Positions 10,600 through 20,590 of a DNA stretch of 48,047 nucleotides are shown here, one piece after another. A program made the position numbers and the translations under genes. Origin of the DNA: Zygnema cylindricum. Taxonomy: Eukaryota > Streptophyta > Zygnematophyceae > Zygnematales > Zygnemataceae. Each line of letters starts with the position of its first letter. Positions within the stretch are counted from its first letter, which is position 1. The stretch covers positions 86,906 to 134,952 of the forward strand of contig JBBHKE010000113.1 of the NCBI GenBank assembly GCA_037447655.1, written 5' to 3'. The notes beneath the pieces are model-generated. The model saw nothing but the letters and a program-made list of their open reading frames with translations, had not been told where the DNA came from and did not search any database.

Positions 10600-11110
10600 T
10601 CTGTGAGACTGTGTGACCATTTGTGTTTTGGTTCGGTAAGTTAGCGACGAGATGTTCTCGTCACTCGTTCAGGGATGACATCGTTTCGTCGCTAATATGC
10701 GTATTTTCGGTTCCTTGTTCAACAATTTGATCAATTCGTCGTTGGTTTAAAGCCGGGTCTGTTTGGTCCCGTGGTTTGTTGACGTCTCCAGCTCCTCCTG
10801 GCGAAGGGTCAGCGACCACTCCATCTCGTCGCTAGTTCAGCGATGAGACATTCTCATCGCTATCCGTGTTCGGTGTTTCGCTTATACTCAAGGTCGGCCA
10901 CGGTTTGTGTTCCAGAATAACATATTCGGCAATTTTCTCAGCCTTTTTCTCTGTGGTCATTTGAAAGACATCAACTAACTTCTCTTCATCTTTAATTCTA
11001 ATAGTGCTAGTGACAAAAAAAATATTTTTATCATGTACGTATACTCTATATCCTTTTGATTGATCATTGTAGCCTATTAAGATTCCTGCTCCACCTTTTG
11101 GCTCCATTTT
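10600..11110 (-). pseudogene. Tandem element: integrase C-terminus and acidic linker
   Basis: From 11107 down: PKGGAGILIGYNDQSKGYRV, the integrase C-terminal GY-D--KGYRVYD-like block, then an acidic linker ending DSDENVSSLN and a stop at 10832. The linker DNA has two related inverted repeats. AGCGATGAGA/TCTCATCGCT at 10839-10861 is perfect over 10 bp; AGCGACGAGA/TCTCGTCACT at 10643-10665 has one mismatch. The arms differ from each other in matching ways. Confidence 0.8.
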
Positions 11111-11159
11111 CTATTTATGTGGAGAATTATCTAACATGACAACATTGCTTCCAAATACT

Positions 11160-11775
11160 CTAAAGTGACTAACTTTTTGTTTAGTTCCTGTCCATAATTC
11201 ATATGGCGTCTTCCCTTTAGCTGCTCTAGATTCTATTCTTTTTTTAATGTATGCCGCACAATTGATAGCTTCAACCCAGAATTTCGCATTTATATTTTGT
11301 ATGCCAGCATTGATCTAGCACTATCTGATAGTGTTTTGTTAACTCTCTCAGCTACACCATGATAGTGTTTTGTTAACTCTCTCAGCTACACCATTCTGTT
11401 CTGGAGAATATGGTACCGTTAAATGACGAGAACTTTTGTTTTCTTTAAGATAGTTGACGAAATCCCGTGATACGTACTCCCCGCCATTATCTGATCTCAA
11501 CGTTAAGATAGGAACCCCATGAATTTTCTCACTCCATATCTTGAATTCTTTGAAATGAGAGAGCACCTCACTTTTCTCTTTCATAAAATAGATTTGTGTG
11601 AACATAGAATAGTCATCTGTAAAGGTCACCATGAATCGAAATCCACCAGGTGATGGTATTTGAGCCGGTCGCCATACATCAGAATGAATTACTTCTAACA
11701 CTCTAGGTGCTCTATGGCTGCTTTCGGAAGGAAAAGGATTTTTATAAATCTTTCCGAGAGCACATCCATCACAAA
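11160..11775 (-). pseudogene. Tandem element: integrase core
   Basis: Minus-strand frame from 11701: LEVIHSDVWRPAQIPSPGG (first catalytic Asp), FTDDYSMFTQIYFMKEKSE, LRSDNGGEYVSRDFVNYL (second Asp) and YSPEQNGVAERVNKTLS (catalytic Glu). Downstream fragments encode the usual INCAAYIKKRIESRAAKGKT region. A 34-bp duplication repeats the catalytic Glu block and breaks the frame. The Gly of the usual WGP motif is Arg (WRP). Confidence 0.9.
11327..11394 (-). repeat. 34-bp tandem duplication in integrase
   Basis: 11327-11360 and 11361-11394 are identical, GATAGTGTTTTGTTAACTCT plus 14 more bases ending CACCAT. The unit encodes NGVAERVNKTLS on the minus strand. The gain of 34 bp shifts the frame. Confidence 0.95.
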
Positions 11776-12290
11776 AATGTTCTTATTTGCTATTGATTTT
11801 GACTCCTGTAATTATTCCTTCTTTAACCATTCTGTCAAGACTTTCATAGTGGACATGACCAAGTCTTTTATGCCATAAGTCATTGTCAAACAGGACAATG
11901 AAATACAAAACATCTTTTTTATTAATATTGGCAATATCAAGCCTATACATCAGATTTGGACCTCGGGTTCCGACAAGTGCTACTCTACCTTGTTTACTGA
12001 CTACTTGCTTTCCATTTTTCAGCAGCACTTCAAAGCCTTTGCTTTCTACAAGCGAAGTGGAGAAGAGGTTTTTCTTGAAGTCAGGAACATAGAGAACATC
12101 GTTGAGTGTTCTTTCAACTTGTTTACCGTCAATGAGAACTTTGAGTGTTGCCGTGCCTTTAGCGTTAGATATGACAAACTGTCCGTCCGCATACTAAATT
12201 TTCTTCAGAGATATTGGGTGAAGATTATCAAAATATGCTCTGTTCCGGCACATATGTTGAGACGCTCCGGTATCCATGATCCACCCAAAG
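11776..12290 (-). pseudogene. Tandem element: protease and GAG-pre-integrase
   Basis: Reads FGWIMDTGASQHMCRNRAYF (aspartic protease DTGA, intact) near 12290-12230, then after a stop ADGQFVISNAKGTATLKVLI, TLNDVLYVPDFKKNLFSTSL and LLKNGKQVVSKQGRVALVG, then LWHKRLGHVHYESLDRMVKE and CDGCALGKIYKNPFP, the integrase HHCC zinc-binding segment. A stop follows VKINSK near 11783. Confidence 0.88.
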
Positions 12291-13252
12291 TGCCTATCTC
12301 CTTCAGTTGTGTTGTTCAGCGCAAACAATTCCTTGTCAGATGGCGCGGAAAAAGTGACGTTTTCATCCTCGTTTTTGTTCGTCTCTGAAGAAAAAGCCGA
12401 TGTTTTTGCAGGTTGTCGAATTATCGGTTTTGTGATAAACCATCCTTGTCGAAATACACCTGTCTCAGAAGCTTTAATATACTCAGGGCAGCTCCTATAT
12501 CCATGTCCTTTTGCATTGCAATAATAATACATGTCAGGTTTGCGAAGAACTTGATTATGATTATTGTGAAACTGTTCCTTTTTAAAAGTTTGCGTGTTAA
12601 CAGAGGGCTTCTGACTATCCAATACCTTTAAATGCTTCTTGACTAGACTCTTCATCTAGGACATACTGAATTGCTATCGCTAAATTCCAATCAGCTTGTG
12701 CGAGTTTTTTCAGATTGTTAGAGGCTCCTTTATATTCACTAGGAAGCCCTCTCATTAGTAACAAAGCTTGTAGATCATCAAGAAACGTACCACCTGAACA
12801 TGCATTTTCTACTATTAGTGTTCTCAGACCATAACAATACTCAGCCATGGTACCGCCGGTATACTTATACTCCCAGATTTTTCCAGCCGTAATCATCTGG
12901 TGTTGCACATTAGATTTGGTGTTCATCTTTTTCAGAGAATTCCATATTTCCGACGCCTTTTTCATGTGAATATGCACCATAGCGAGCTCCTTTGAAATAA
13001 GCATTTTAATAGTGTGGAGACATTGCAAATTTTTCTTCTTCCAGCTGGCGTCTGATTGCGCTAGAGATCCGTCCACCACGTCCATCAAATTCGAGTTAAG
13101 AAAGTACAGTTCCACCATATCCGCCCAATAGATATAGTTTTTGCCATCAAAGACAGGAATTCTTGAGGGAGGGCACGTAACCTGTTGTTCTATGACAGCC
13201 GGCGCACCCCGACAGCCGGCGCACCCCCAGCAGTTGTTGAAGTAGCAGCCAT
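12194..13252 (-). pseudogene. Tandem element: Gag
   Basis: Gag would form the cytoplasmic particle. The natural start appears to be the minus-strand ATG at 13252-13250, inside LTR B, but a 17-bp duplication (13194-13227) shifts the frame. Past it the frame reads IEQQVTCPPSRIPVFDGKNY, where VTCPPS is the translated primer-binding site, then a UBN2-like domain (KEIWNSLKK-type ASEIWNSLKKM, YKYTGGTMAEY, LLLMRGLPSEYKG). After a frameshift near 12655 comes the zinc knuckle YYYCNAKGHGYRSC, in which the first Cys of CX2CX4HX4C is Tyr. Confidence 0.88.
13168..13182 (-). promoter_or_regulatory. Primer-binding site of the tandem element (drifted half-tRNA type)
   Basis: Directly after LTR B, in minus orientation, comes GGTTACGTGCCCTCC. 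It differs at three of 15 positions from the GGTTATGGGCCCACC of E3, E5 and E7. A copy follows LTR A at 15190-15204. By position it is the primer-binding site, and by likeness a decayed initiator tRNA-Met anticodon-arm site. Use of another tRNA cannot be excluded. Confidence 0.6.
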
Positions 13253-14060
13253 CACAAAACGAAAGATAGGAAACACTCAAGATACCAACTTTGATCCACT
13301 GCACAAAGCATTCACTATGGCCAAATAGCCCCAAATTGTATAAGAGTGTAGTTTATCGCGTGTGCTGACAACTCACAAAGTTTCAAGCAAATCGCCAAAT
13401 TAACCCAAGAGATATAGCACAGAGAATATCCCTTAAACTGTACATATGTGCTCCTTGAAACCTCATAAAAGGAATGCATGAAAGTAACTAAGTCCTAGAA
13501 TTTATACAAATAAATTCTATTACTGTCTAATTAGCCAATCACATTAGTGTAAAGAATGTTACGGTACTATTTAACCGTACTCTAATGTACTCTAACTAAA
13601 TACCTGATGTATGTTAAATTTTTCTACGGTGTCGACTGTTTAGTACAGTACAAACGAACCTTAATTGTCTACGGACATCTATTACTAACCGTACACACTA
13701 ATATACAATTATTTGTGATGAAAAACTCGTGTTTTCACAAAGTTACCACCGACATTAAAACATTATATGTGACGAAACTTGCCGCGGTGTCACTGTGGTC
13801 CACTTTCAGATTCTGATAGGTTTTTGTCGGTACGATCTTGTCTTATCGGACGGTGTGTCATCATTAAGTATTCCGCGCCATTTCGTAATCTTTCTTTTAC
13901 TTAGGAACCGTCCTATGTGATCTTCTTATTTCGTACAGTCCAGATTGTCAATTCACACTAATATTGACACACACTTTGAAACAGGTTCTGAAAATGTTTC
14001 TAAGTCCTGTATTTTCCTCTCACAGAATATAGAGAGGACTAAAGCTTTTATAAACCAACA
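13183..14060 (-). repeat. LTR B of the tandem element (middle LTR)
   Basis: 878 bp, TGTTGG to AACAACA in minus orientation. From 12991 to 13928 it and adjoining gag DNA match 15013-15950 without a difference that I can see. The remaining 132 bp of the LTR (13929-14060) differ from LTR A at about nine positions. It carries the 17-bp duplication at 13194-13210/13211-13227. Confidence 0.93.
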
Positions 14061-15204
14061 CTTCCCTAAATCTTTAGCCTCTTTTAACCACTTATCCCAC
14101 AAGTATATATGCAAAACTGTAATTTGGGAGCAGGTAAGGCCTTTGTCAACATGTCAGCCACCATTTTCTCATCCGGTAAATAACAAAGTTTCACAATTTG
14201 GCAAAGACCTTTTCTCGAACAAAATGAAGTCTGATATCCATATGCTTGCTTTTGAAATGATTTTCGGGATTAGAGGCAAGGGCGATAACAGCTTGATTGT
14301 CACACCACAAAGTTTGCATACCAATTTGCATGAAGCCAAGCTCTTGGAGCAGAGATTTAACCCATAACAATTCCTTGATGGCTGAGCACGCAGCCATGAA
14401 TTCTGCCTCCATCTTTGATTGGGCATTGATCTTCTGAAGCTTGCTGCTCTAGCAGCACGTTCCATTTCCTACTTGTAAAACATATCTTGTTGTCGATCGT
14501 CTGCTCGGCATTTCACCATAGCTGGCATCACTCCACGTTTGAAGTTTTACTTCGTCTCCACCTAGAGGTAGCTTAAACTCTGGAGTCCATGCCAAGTATC
14601 TTAGCACTCGTTTTGCTGCCTCCCAATCTGGTTATCTTCGATTCTGCAGACTTCTGCTTAGAGCACACACTGCTGCCGCAATATCCGAACGCGTGCAATT
14701 CATAAAATAGATTAGACTCCCAACAATCTGTTGATAGGGAATCTTTTCCATGAATTTTGACTCCCCTATTTCTAGACTCTCTCTCACAATTATTCATGAG
14801 TCTATTTCTGCTCCCTCTAATTTATGTCTGAATTCCATAGGAGTGGCTGCTCCCTTCACATCTTTCTTGTCAAATTTTTCTAGCATGTTCCCTATAGCCT
14901 CTTTCTGTGTAAGTTTAATAATCCTTTTAGTTCTATCTCTTTCTACTTGTATACCAAGAATGTACTTTGCCTCACCTAAATCTTTCATCTCAAATCTAGA
15001 TTTGAGAGCTGTTTTGAAATAAGCATTTTAATAGTGTGGAGACATTGCAAATTTTTCTTCTTCCAGCTGGCGTCTGATTGCGCTAGAGATCCGTCCACCA
15101 CGTCCATCAAATTCGAGTTAAGAAAGTACAGTTCCACCATATCCGCCCAATAGATATAGTTTTTGCCATCAAAGACAGGAATTCTTGAGGGAGGGCACGT
15201 AACC
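14061..15204 (-). pseudogene. Tandem element: deleted internal copy joining Gag N-terminus to RT
   Basis: From 15204 down the frame gives VTCPPSRIPVFDGKNYIYWA and then ASWKKKNLQCLHTIKMLISK of Gag. At 15013-15017 it jumps to RT (NLDLR, KDLGEAKYILGIQVERDRTK), RT thumb, and RNase H (MEAEFMAACSAIKELLWVKS, WCDNQAVIALASNP) to 14061. About 3.15 kb present in the full copy (between 9840 and 12991) is missing. The junction has 5 nt of microhomology, TTTGA. The RT and RNase H portion differs from the full copy at roughly one base in ten, so the copies are not recent duplicates in that part. Confidence 0.9.
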
Positions 15205-16083
15205 TGTTGTTCTATGACAGCCGGCGCACCCCGACAGCCGGCGCACCCCCAGCAGTTGTTGAAGTAGCAGCCATCACAAAACGAAAGATAGGAAACACTC
15301 AAGATACCAACTTTGATCCACTGCACAAAGCATTCACTATGGCCAAATAGCCCCAAATTGTATAAGAGTGTAGTTTATCGCGTGTGCTGACAACTCACAA
15401 AGTTTCAAGCAAATCGCCAAATTAACCCAAGAGATATAGCACAGAGAATATCCCTTAAACTGTACATATGTGCTCCTTGAAACCTCATAAAAGGAATGCA
15501 TGAAAGTAACTAAGTCCTAGAATTTATACAAATAAATTCTATTACTGTCTAATTAGCCAATCACATTAGTGTAAAGAATGTTACGGTACTATTTAACCGT
15601 ACTCTAATGTACTCTAACTAAATACCTGATGTATGTTAAATTTTTCTACGGTGTCGACTGTTTAGTACAGTACAAACGAACCTTAATTGTCTACGGACAT
15701 CTATTACTAACCGTACACACTAATATACAATTATTTGTGATGAAAAACTCGTGTTTTCACAAAGTTACCACCGACATTAAAACATTATATGTGACGAAAC
15801 TTGCCGCGGTGTCACTGTGGTCCACTTTCAGATTCTGATAGGTTTTTGTCGGTACGATCTTGTCTTATCGGACGGTGTGTCATCATTAAGTATTCCGCGC
15901 CATTTCGTAATCTTTCTTTTACTTAGGAACCGTCCTATGTGATCTTCTTAGTTCCGTACAATCCAGATTGTCAATTCACACTAATATTGACACACTCTTT
16001 GAAACAGGTTCTAAAAATGTTTATAAGTCCTGTATTTTCCTCTCACAAAATATAGAGAGGACTAAAGCTTTTATAAACTAATA
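15205..16083 (-). repeat. LTR A of the tandem element (5' LTR)
   Basis: 879 bp. Its outer end reads AAACTAATA where LTRs B and C have AAACCAACA, two C-to-T changes that destroy the terminal TG of the minus-strand LTR. It is followed by the target copy ATGTC (16084-16088). The 17-bp duplication lies at 15216-15232/15233-15249. Confidence 0.92.
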
Positions 16084-16088
16084 ATGTC

Positions 16089-16931
16089 TGCCTATGCTTC
16101 CCCTATATTCAGAAGGCAACCCTTTGATAAACTTACCAAAAAGGTTGATACCCCTAGAATTTGATCCTGATACCTACCATCCGTCCAAGTAGCCTAGTGT
16201 CGTGACCATGTAACCTAGTACCTCTGTCGAAGTATATAGGGTACAATAGCTACTTAAAGTCGTGGAAATAGAGAAGTTCATTTAACAAAAAAAAAGACCA
16301 CAATCACATCGAGATAGTTAGATAGAGTTACATCGGAAATACTACTTGTATTTTCAACGGTCCTAAATTAAAGCCGATATCAATCGGACGGAAGAGGAAG
16401 AAGCCGGTATTGCAGAATGGACGATTTGGCAGTTTGCGGTCATAGCCACACCAAGTGACACGTGGCAACATGACAATAGATAGCAGCATCTTCGGGACAT
16501 ACTATGGCGAACCCGAAAATGGCAAGCGTCGTCTTCTTGGCCATGTTGTACAATGGTGTACAGAAACACTACGGGCCAAGTACATTTCTATACTGTACAG
16601 TGATTAGATTGGCTCCGTACTTCAGTAGTAGAGGAATTAGAGAGGGGTTTAGGACTTAGGAGAATTAGAAGTAGCCGCCTCTCTACCACGGAGCTCCTAT
16701 ATAAAAGGTCAATTTTGACCATTGATAATTAACTGCTCAGGGGAGCAAATTTAAAGATTATTTTTGTAGAAGACTCAGGGGAGTCTGCTCTTCCAAGAGC
16801 TGCAGGCTAGTCAGTCTGTATTCTCTAAGAGTGTCAATAATACTCACACAAAAGAATAAGGGATTGAAGCTATCCTAGAGGCTTTTGGCAAGCTGCCTAC
16901 TTTGAGTACCAATGGAGGTCTCACAGTTACA
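16089..16931 (+). repeat. E2 5' LTR, remaining 843 bp
   Basis: Resumes with TGCCTATGCTTCCCC and ends ATGGAGGTCTCACAGTTACA. Core promoter: TATATAAAAG (16699-16706), then the inverted repeat GGTCAATTTTGACC (16707-16720). Leader hairpins: TGCTC-AGGG-GAGCA (16734-16747) and GACTC-AGGG-GAGTC (16772-16785). A tRNA-like module reads on the opposite strand at 16150-16226. The gag ATG is inside the LTR at 16912. Confidence 0.92.
16699..16785 (+). promoter_or_regulatory. E2 LTR core promoter: TATA box and three hairpins
   Basis: TATATAAAAG is followed directly by GGTCAATTTTGACC, then TGCTCAGGGGAGCA and GACTCAGGGGAGTC. Equivalent blocks occur in E3 (TATA side by side with GGCCATCTTTGGCC at 26805-26818, minus), E4 (28657-28676), E5 (30671-30684), E6 (40082-40103), E7 (36315-36336) and the solo LTR (44142-44155, minus). 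Transcription would be expected to start some 25-35 bases after the TATA box, which puts the CTCAGGGGAG hairpins in the leader. Confidence 0.7.
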
Positions 16932-17870
16932 GGTTATAGGCCCACCCTCTAGGGTGCCCATACTCAATGGGACTGGGTTCATCTACTGGGAGAGTATGAT
17001 GATGGGAGCCCTATGTGAGGAAAGATTTTGGGAAATAGTGAGTGGGCGAGTAAAGTGCCTATCCGGTCCTGCTATTCCTCCAGGGTTTGGAGGAAGCAGA
17101 TTTGGTAGGAAACCAGATCCACCGTCATCAGAGGACTCAGAAGACGGAGAAAGTATCGTGATGGAAAAAGGGAAAGAAAAAGAGAAAACCACATCTATAG
17201 CAACCGGATCTGCTTTCATGTCTCCTATTCCGAGGAATGAGGAGAATGACATTGATACATGCGACTACAACAACATGGCGGCCAAGCATTTGTTCTCCGT
17301 CATCTCACACAAGGACTCGCAGGTCCTCATTTGCAGGTGGAAAGGGCATCCAATCTATGGGATGCGCTTATAGAGATGTATCGAAGCGGTACTATTCAGG
17401 AACAAAAGCTAGCAGATGAAAGGATCAATGGATACTTTCACAAATGAGAGAAAATACTCGATTTATGCAATTTGCTGGCTATACTCTTCATGGAGTTAGA
17501 GTGTGCCGGAAAGGTAGAAACCGAGAAGGCAAAGGTTCACTGCTTACTCATGAAACTACCTGACGAGTATGAGAACATTGTGAACCGCGTACAAGATCTG
17601 CCGGACTCCAGGTGGATATGGAATTTAGTAGTTGGTATGATTCTCGTCCGAGAGAATACAATCGAAATCGAAGGGGAGTTAAGAATGGACAAGCCTTGGC
17701 GGCCGAAGCAAGTTGGAGAAACAAAGATTCACGAAAACCCATTAGAAGTTATGGAGGGGAAGACCAAAAAAATCAATTCGATGAGTCCGGAACAAGGGGA
17801 CTTAAGAATCTTTGTCATTTATGCAAAAAACCTAGGCATAACATGGCGGAATGTACCAAACTGACCGAGC
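16912..17870 (+). pseudogene. E2: Gag
   Basis: Starts at the LTR-internal ATG: MEVSQLQ, then VIGPPSR, the translated primer-binding site, then VPILNGTGFIYWESMMMGAL and an acidic KGKEKEKTT stretch. A one-base deletion near 17288 (compare E4 at 29250) shifts the frame. It continues as FVLRHLTQGLAGPHLQVERA, ELECAGKVETEKAKVHCLLM, KLPDEYENIVNRVQDLPDSR (UBN2-like) and, after a further shift, the knuckle CHLCKKPRHNMAEC (CX2CX4HX4C kept). Unlike E4 and E5 it lacks their shared stop after NDIDT. Confidence 0.9.
16932..16946 (+). promoter_or_regulatory. E2 primer-binding site, half-tRNA type, one mismatch
   Basis: GGTTATAGGCCCACC directly follows the LTR. One base (A for G, opposite C34 of the anticodon) differs from perfect complementarity to initiator tRNA-Met nucleotides up to position 40. 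The same A occurs in E4, so it marks their subfamily. It also removes the ATG that other copies have in the site. Confidence 0.8.
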
Positions 17871-18420
17871 TTCGGATAAAGGAGGGGCAGACCCAGGGTC
17901 ACCCACGAGGGAAGAAAAAGGCACTTGTCACGCAGGTACTTAAGGAGGAATCCGATGAGGAGGATGACGAACTTCTTTTGGATGAGGAGTTGGAGACAAA
18001 GACAGAAGTCGAAATTCCATGGAAGCAAAAATGTGCTTTCGGTGGACTAAAAGGTGAAGGGGGCTCAATTGTTGTTTCAAGTGCCTCCATGCACATGTGC
18101 AAGGATAAGCATTTGTTCAATAAGCTGAGAAAGATTCATACAGTAGAGATTGAACATGGGGATGGGAGGTTAGTTACCAGTACTTATGTAGGATCAGTAG
18201 ATCTGAAAGTCATAATGGAAGGGAAAAACCTCAATAGTTACGTTCTCCGATGTAATGTTTATTCCGGAGTTAAACAAAAACCGTATCTCTGCATCTGTAT
18301 TAGTTGATAAAGGATTTGAAACTAACACCAAAAAAGAAGTTTTTACAACTATTTTTGAGGAAGATATGTATTTCAGTGCTGAGAATGGTAGCCAAGGAAT
18401 GTTCAAGCTTGCTTTAAGTA
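17871..18420 (+). pseudogene. E2: protease and start of GAG-pre-integrase
   Basis: After the acidic linker (ESDEEDDELLLDEELE) comes KCAFGGLKGEGGSIVVSSAS, then MHMCKDKHLFNKLRKIHTVE and IEHGDGRLVTSTYVG. The catalytic DSGA reads SSAS: the aspartate codon is lost, so the protease would be dead even without the frameshift near 18235. Confidence 0.85.
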
Positions 18421-19362
18421 ATGAAAAACTCAAACTTTACTATGATGGTGTCAATGATATTATGTTGTGGCATAAAAGACTTGGGCATGTGAATCTAGAA
18501 ATGCTAAAAGGTATAAAAAAGATGGGAGTAGTTGAAGGGATACCCTTTGGGGAAAATGAGAATTTAAGTGATTGCACTGGGTGTGCTCAGGGTAAAGCAC
18601 ATAGACTACCATTTCCAAAGGAAGAAACCTATAAAGGAGAAAAAACTCTTGATTTGGTACACACGGACATTTGGGGACCGGCAAGAGTACCATCACCCGG
18701 AAGGAAAAGATTTATGCTAACCATTACTGATGATTGGTCGGTACTCCCGGGTATACTTTTTGAAAAACAAATCAGAAACTTTGGAGTATTTCAAACAATA
18801 TAAGGCATGGGACAAGAAGCTTCACGAGACCTCAATAAAGAGAGTAAGAAGTGACAATGGAGGGGAATATACCTCCAATCAAGTTGAGGAGTTCTTACGA
18901 GAGGACAATGTGCAACATCAAAAGACAGTTACGGAAAACTTGGAACAGAATGGTGTTGCCGAGAGATTAAATAGGACACTGAATGATAGTGCCCGGAGTA
19001 TATTGTCTGATAAAAGAATAGGAAAAAGATTTTGGGCCGAAGCTATGAATTGTGCTAATTATTTGAGAAATAAAGTAATTACTTCGGCGGTGAAAGGCCA
19101 AACTCCATATGAGAAATGGACCGGCCATAAACCAAATCTATCTTACTTAAAGATTTTCGGTAGTATACACTTCAGTTTAGATACTGATAAATCTAACTGG
19201 AAACTAGATCCTAAAGGGAAACCCGGATACTTGCTGGGATATGATGAGGATGTAAAAAGGTATAGAGTGTATGATCTAAAGAGAGAAGATATAATTCTAG
19301 TAAAGCACTGGGTAGCTATGGATGAAGGGAAGTCCATAGATCCCTTCAAATCCTCAAAGTAA
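18421..19362 (+). pseudogene. E2: integrase
   Basis: Two frames joined near 18740, where one base is missing from GATTGGTCTCGG as compared with E5. They give LWHKRLGHVNLEMLKGIKKM, DCTGCAQGKAHRLPFPK (HHCC), LVHTDIWGPARVPSPG (Asp 1), RVRSDNGGEYTSNQVEEFL (Asp 2), NGVAERLNRTLNDSARS (Glu) and KRFWAEAMNCANYLRNK, then the C-terminal GKPGYLLGYDEDVKRYRVYD. All three DDE residues are present. The frame ends with a stop at 19362 after DPFKSSK. Confidence 0.92.
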
Positions 19363-20590
19363 TTTAGAATCAGATTTGCGTCAGATAATTCTGATGACTT
19401 TCATCTTCCTAACTATCCGGGTCTCCAAGAAGATGATACTCTTGCAAGTTTGGATGATATTCTTGCAGATTCAAAACACACCGAAAAAGACTTGGACTTG
19501 GAAACACCAATGATACCTATACCTGAAACAAAAGACGTGGTGGAAACGGATATGGATCTGAGGGACAAAGGAGAAGCCGTGGTCATTCGATAGAAACCAC
19601 GAAACCATCTATTCTGGCCGCAAATTTTGAGGGAGGGAGCACAAGCAGCAAAATACTTCAAGAGAAACAAGTTAACACCAAGGTAACTAAACTGTCTCAC
19701 CCGGACGAACCTCAAACATATGGAGAGGCAATGAACTGCTCAGAAAGAAACCGGTGGAAGACGACCATCAATGAAGAGATGGCTTCAATCATGGCGGCTG
19801 ATACATGGGAGTTGGTGGACCGTCCACCCGATCGAAAACTAGTTGGATGTAAGTGGGTTATCAAATTATAACTGAATCTGGACGAATACTATCGAGCGGT
19901 ATAAGGCCCGGTTAGTGGCAAAAGGTTTTACTCAGAAAGAGGGAATAGACTACAAAGAAACCTTGGCTCCGGTCGTCAGATTTCCCTTGGTCCGTATACT
20001 TCTGAGTCTGGCAGCTGTTCAAGACATAGAAATACACCAGATGGACATCAAGATAGCCTTCTTGCATGGAGAACTAGAGGAGGAGATCTTTATGCGATAG
20101 CCGGAAAGATTCGGCGAACAAGGAGAGGAAAGTAAGGTATGTCGGTTGATCAAATCACTCTATGGTTTGACACAGGCGCCTAGACAATGAAATAAGAAAC
20201 CCGATGAGTTCCTTACTGATCTGGGATACATGCGGATCATTTCAAGTCATTCAATTTATGTTTTTGAAGATGAGGAAGGTGTCATCTTTATTGCAATTTA
20301 CGTTGATGATTTTCTTTTTCTGTGTAAGTCAATGAAGAAAATCAACAAAATAAAAACAGATCTAAACGGAAGTTTTGAAATGAAGGACATGGGGGAGGCA
20401 AGATATATTCTGGGAATACAAGTAGAGAGAGATAGAGAAAAGAGAATAATAAGACTAACTCAGAAAGAGGCAATTGGAAACATGTTGGTAAAATTTCAAA
20501 TGGACAAAGCCAACAACTGTAAAACTCCCATGGATCTAAGAAGGGAAGTGAGGGAATTGAGGAAAGAGACATCCTAATTCTAGATGATGA
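19363..20590 (+). pseudogene. E2: linker and reverse transcriptase
   Basis: Reads [78 protein letters not shown], then FIAIYVDDFLFLCKSMKK and DMGEARYILGIQVERDREKR. YVDD is intact at about 20300. Stops (for example TAG after IFMR at 20098) and at least three frameshifts break it. Confidence 0.9.

Larger units (their letters stand above)
8027..16083 (-). mobile_element. Tandem copia element: LTR-internal-LTR-deleted internal-LTR
   Basis: An 8057-bp insertion flanked by ATGTC at 8022-8026 and 16084-16088. In minus orientation the order is LTR A (16083-15205), a 1144-bp deleted internal copy (15204-14061), LTR B (14060-13183), a full-length internal region (13182-8889) and LTR C (8888-8027). Three LTRs sharing one outer target duplication point to LTR-LTR recombination between copies, or to insertion of a tandem cDNA. 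The family differs from E1-E8: LTRs of 862-879 bp, a longer leader to Gag and a drifted primer-binding site. All coding parts are broken. Confidence 0.93.

Noticed and set aside
16932-16946. E2 and E4 primer-binding site matching a different tRNA (UAU anticodon)
   Set aside because: A single shared A for G in a site that otherwise equals the initiator tRNA-Met arm is more simply a mutation. I could not confirm a matching isoleucine tRNA from memory.
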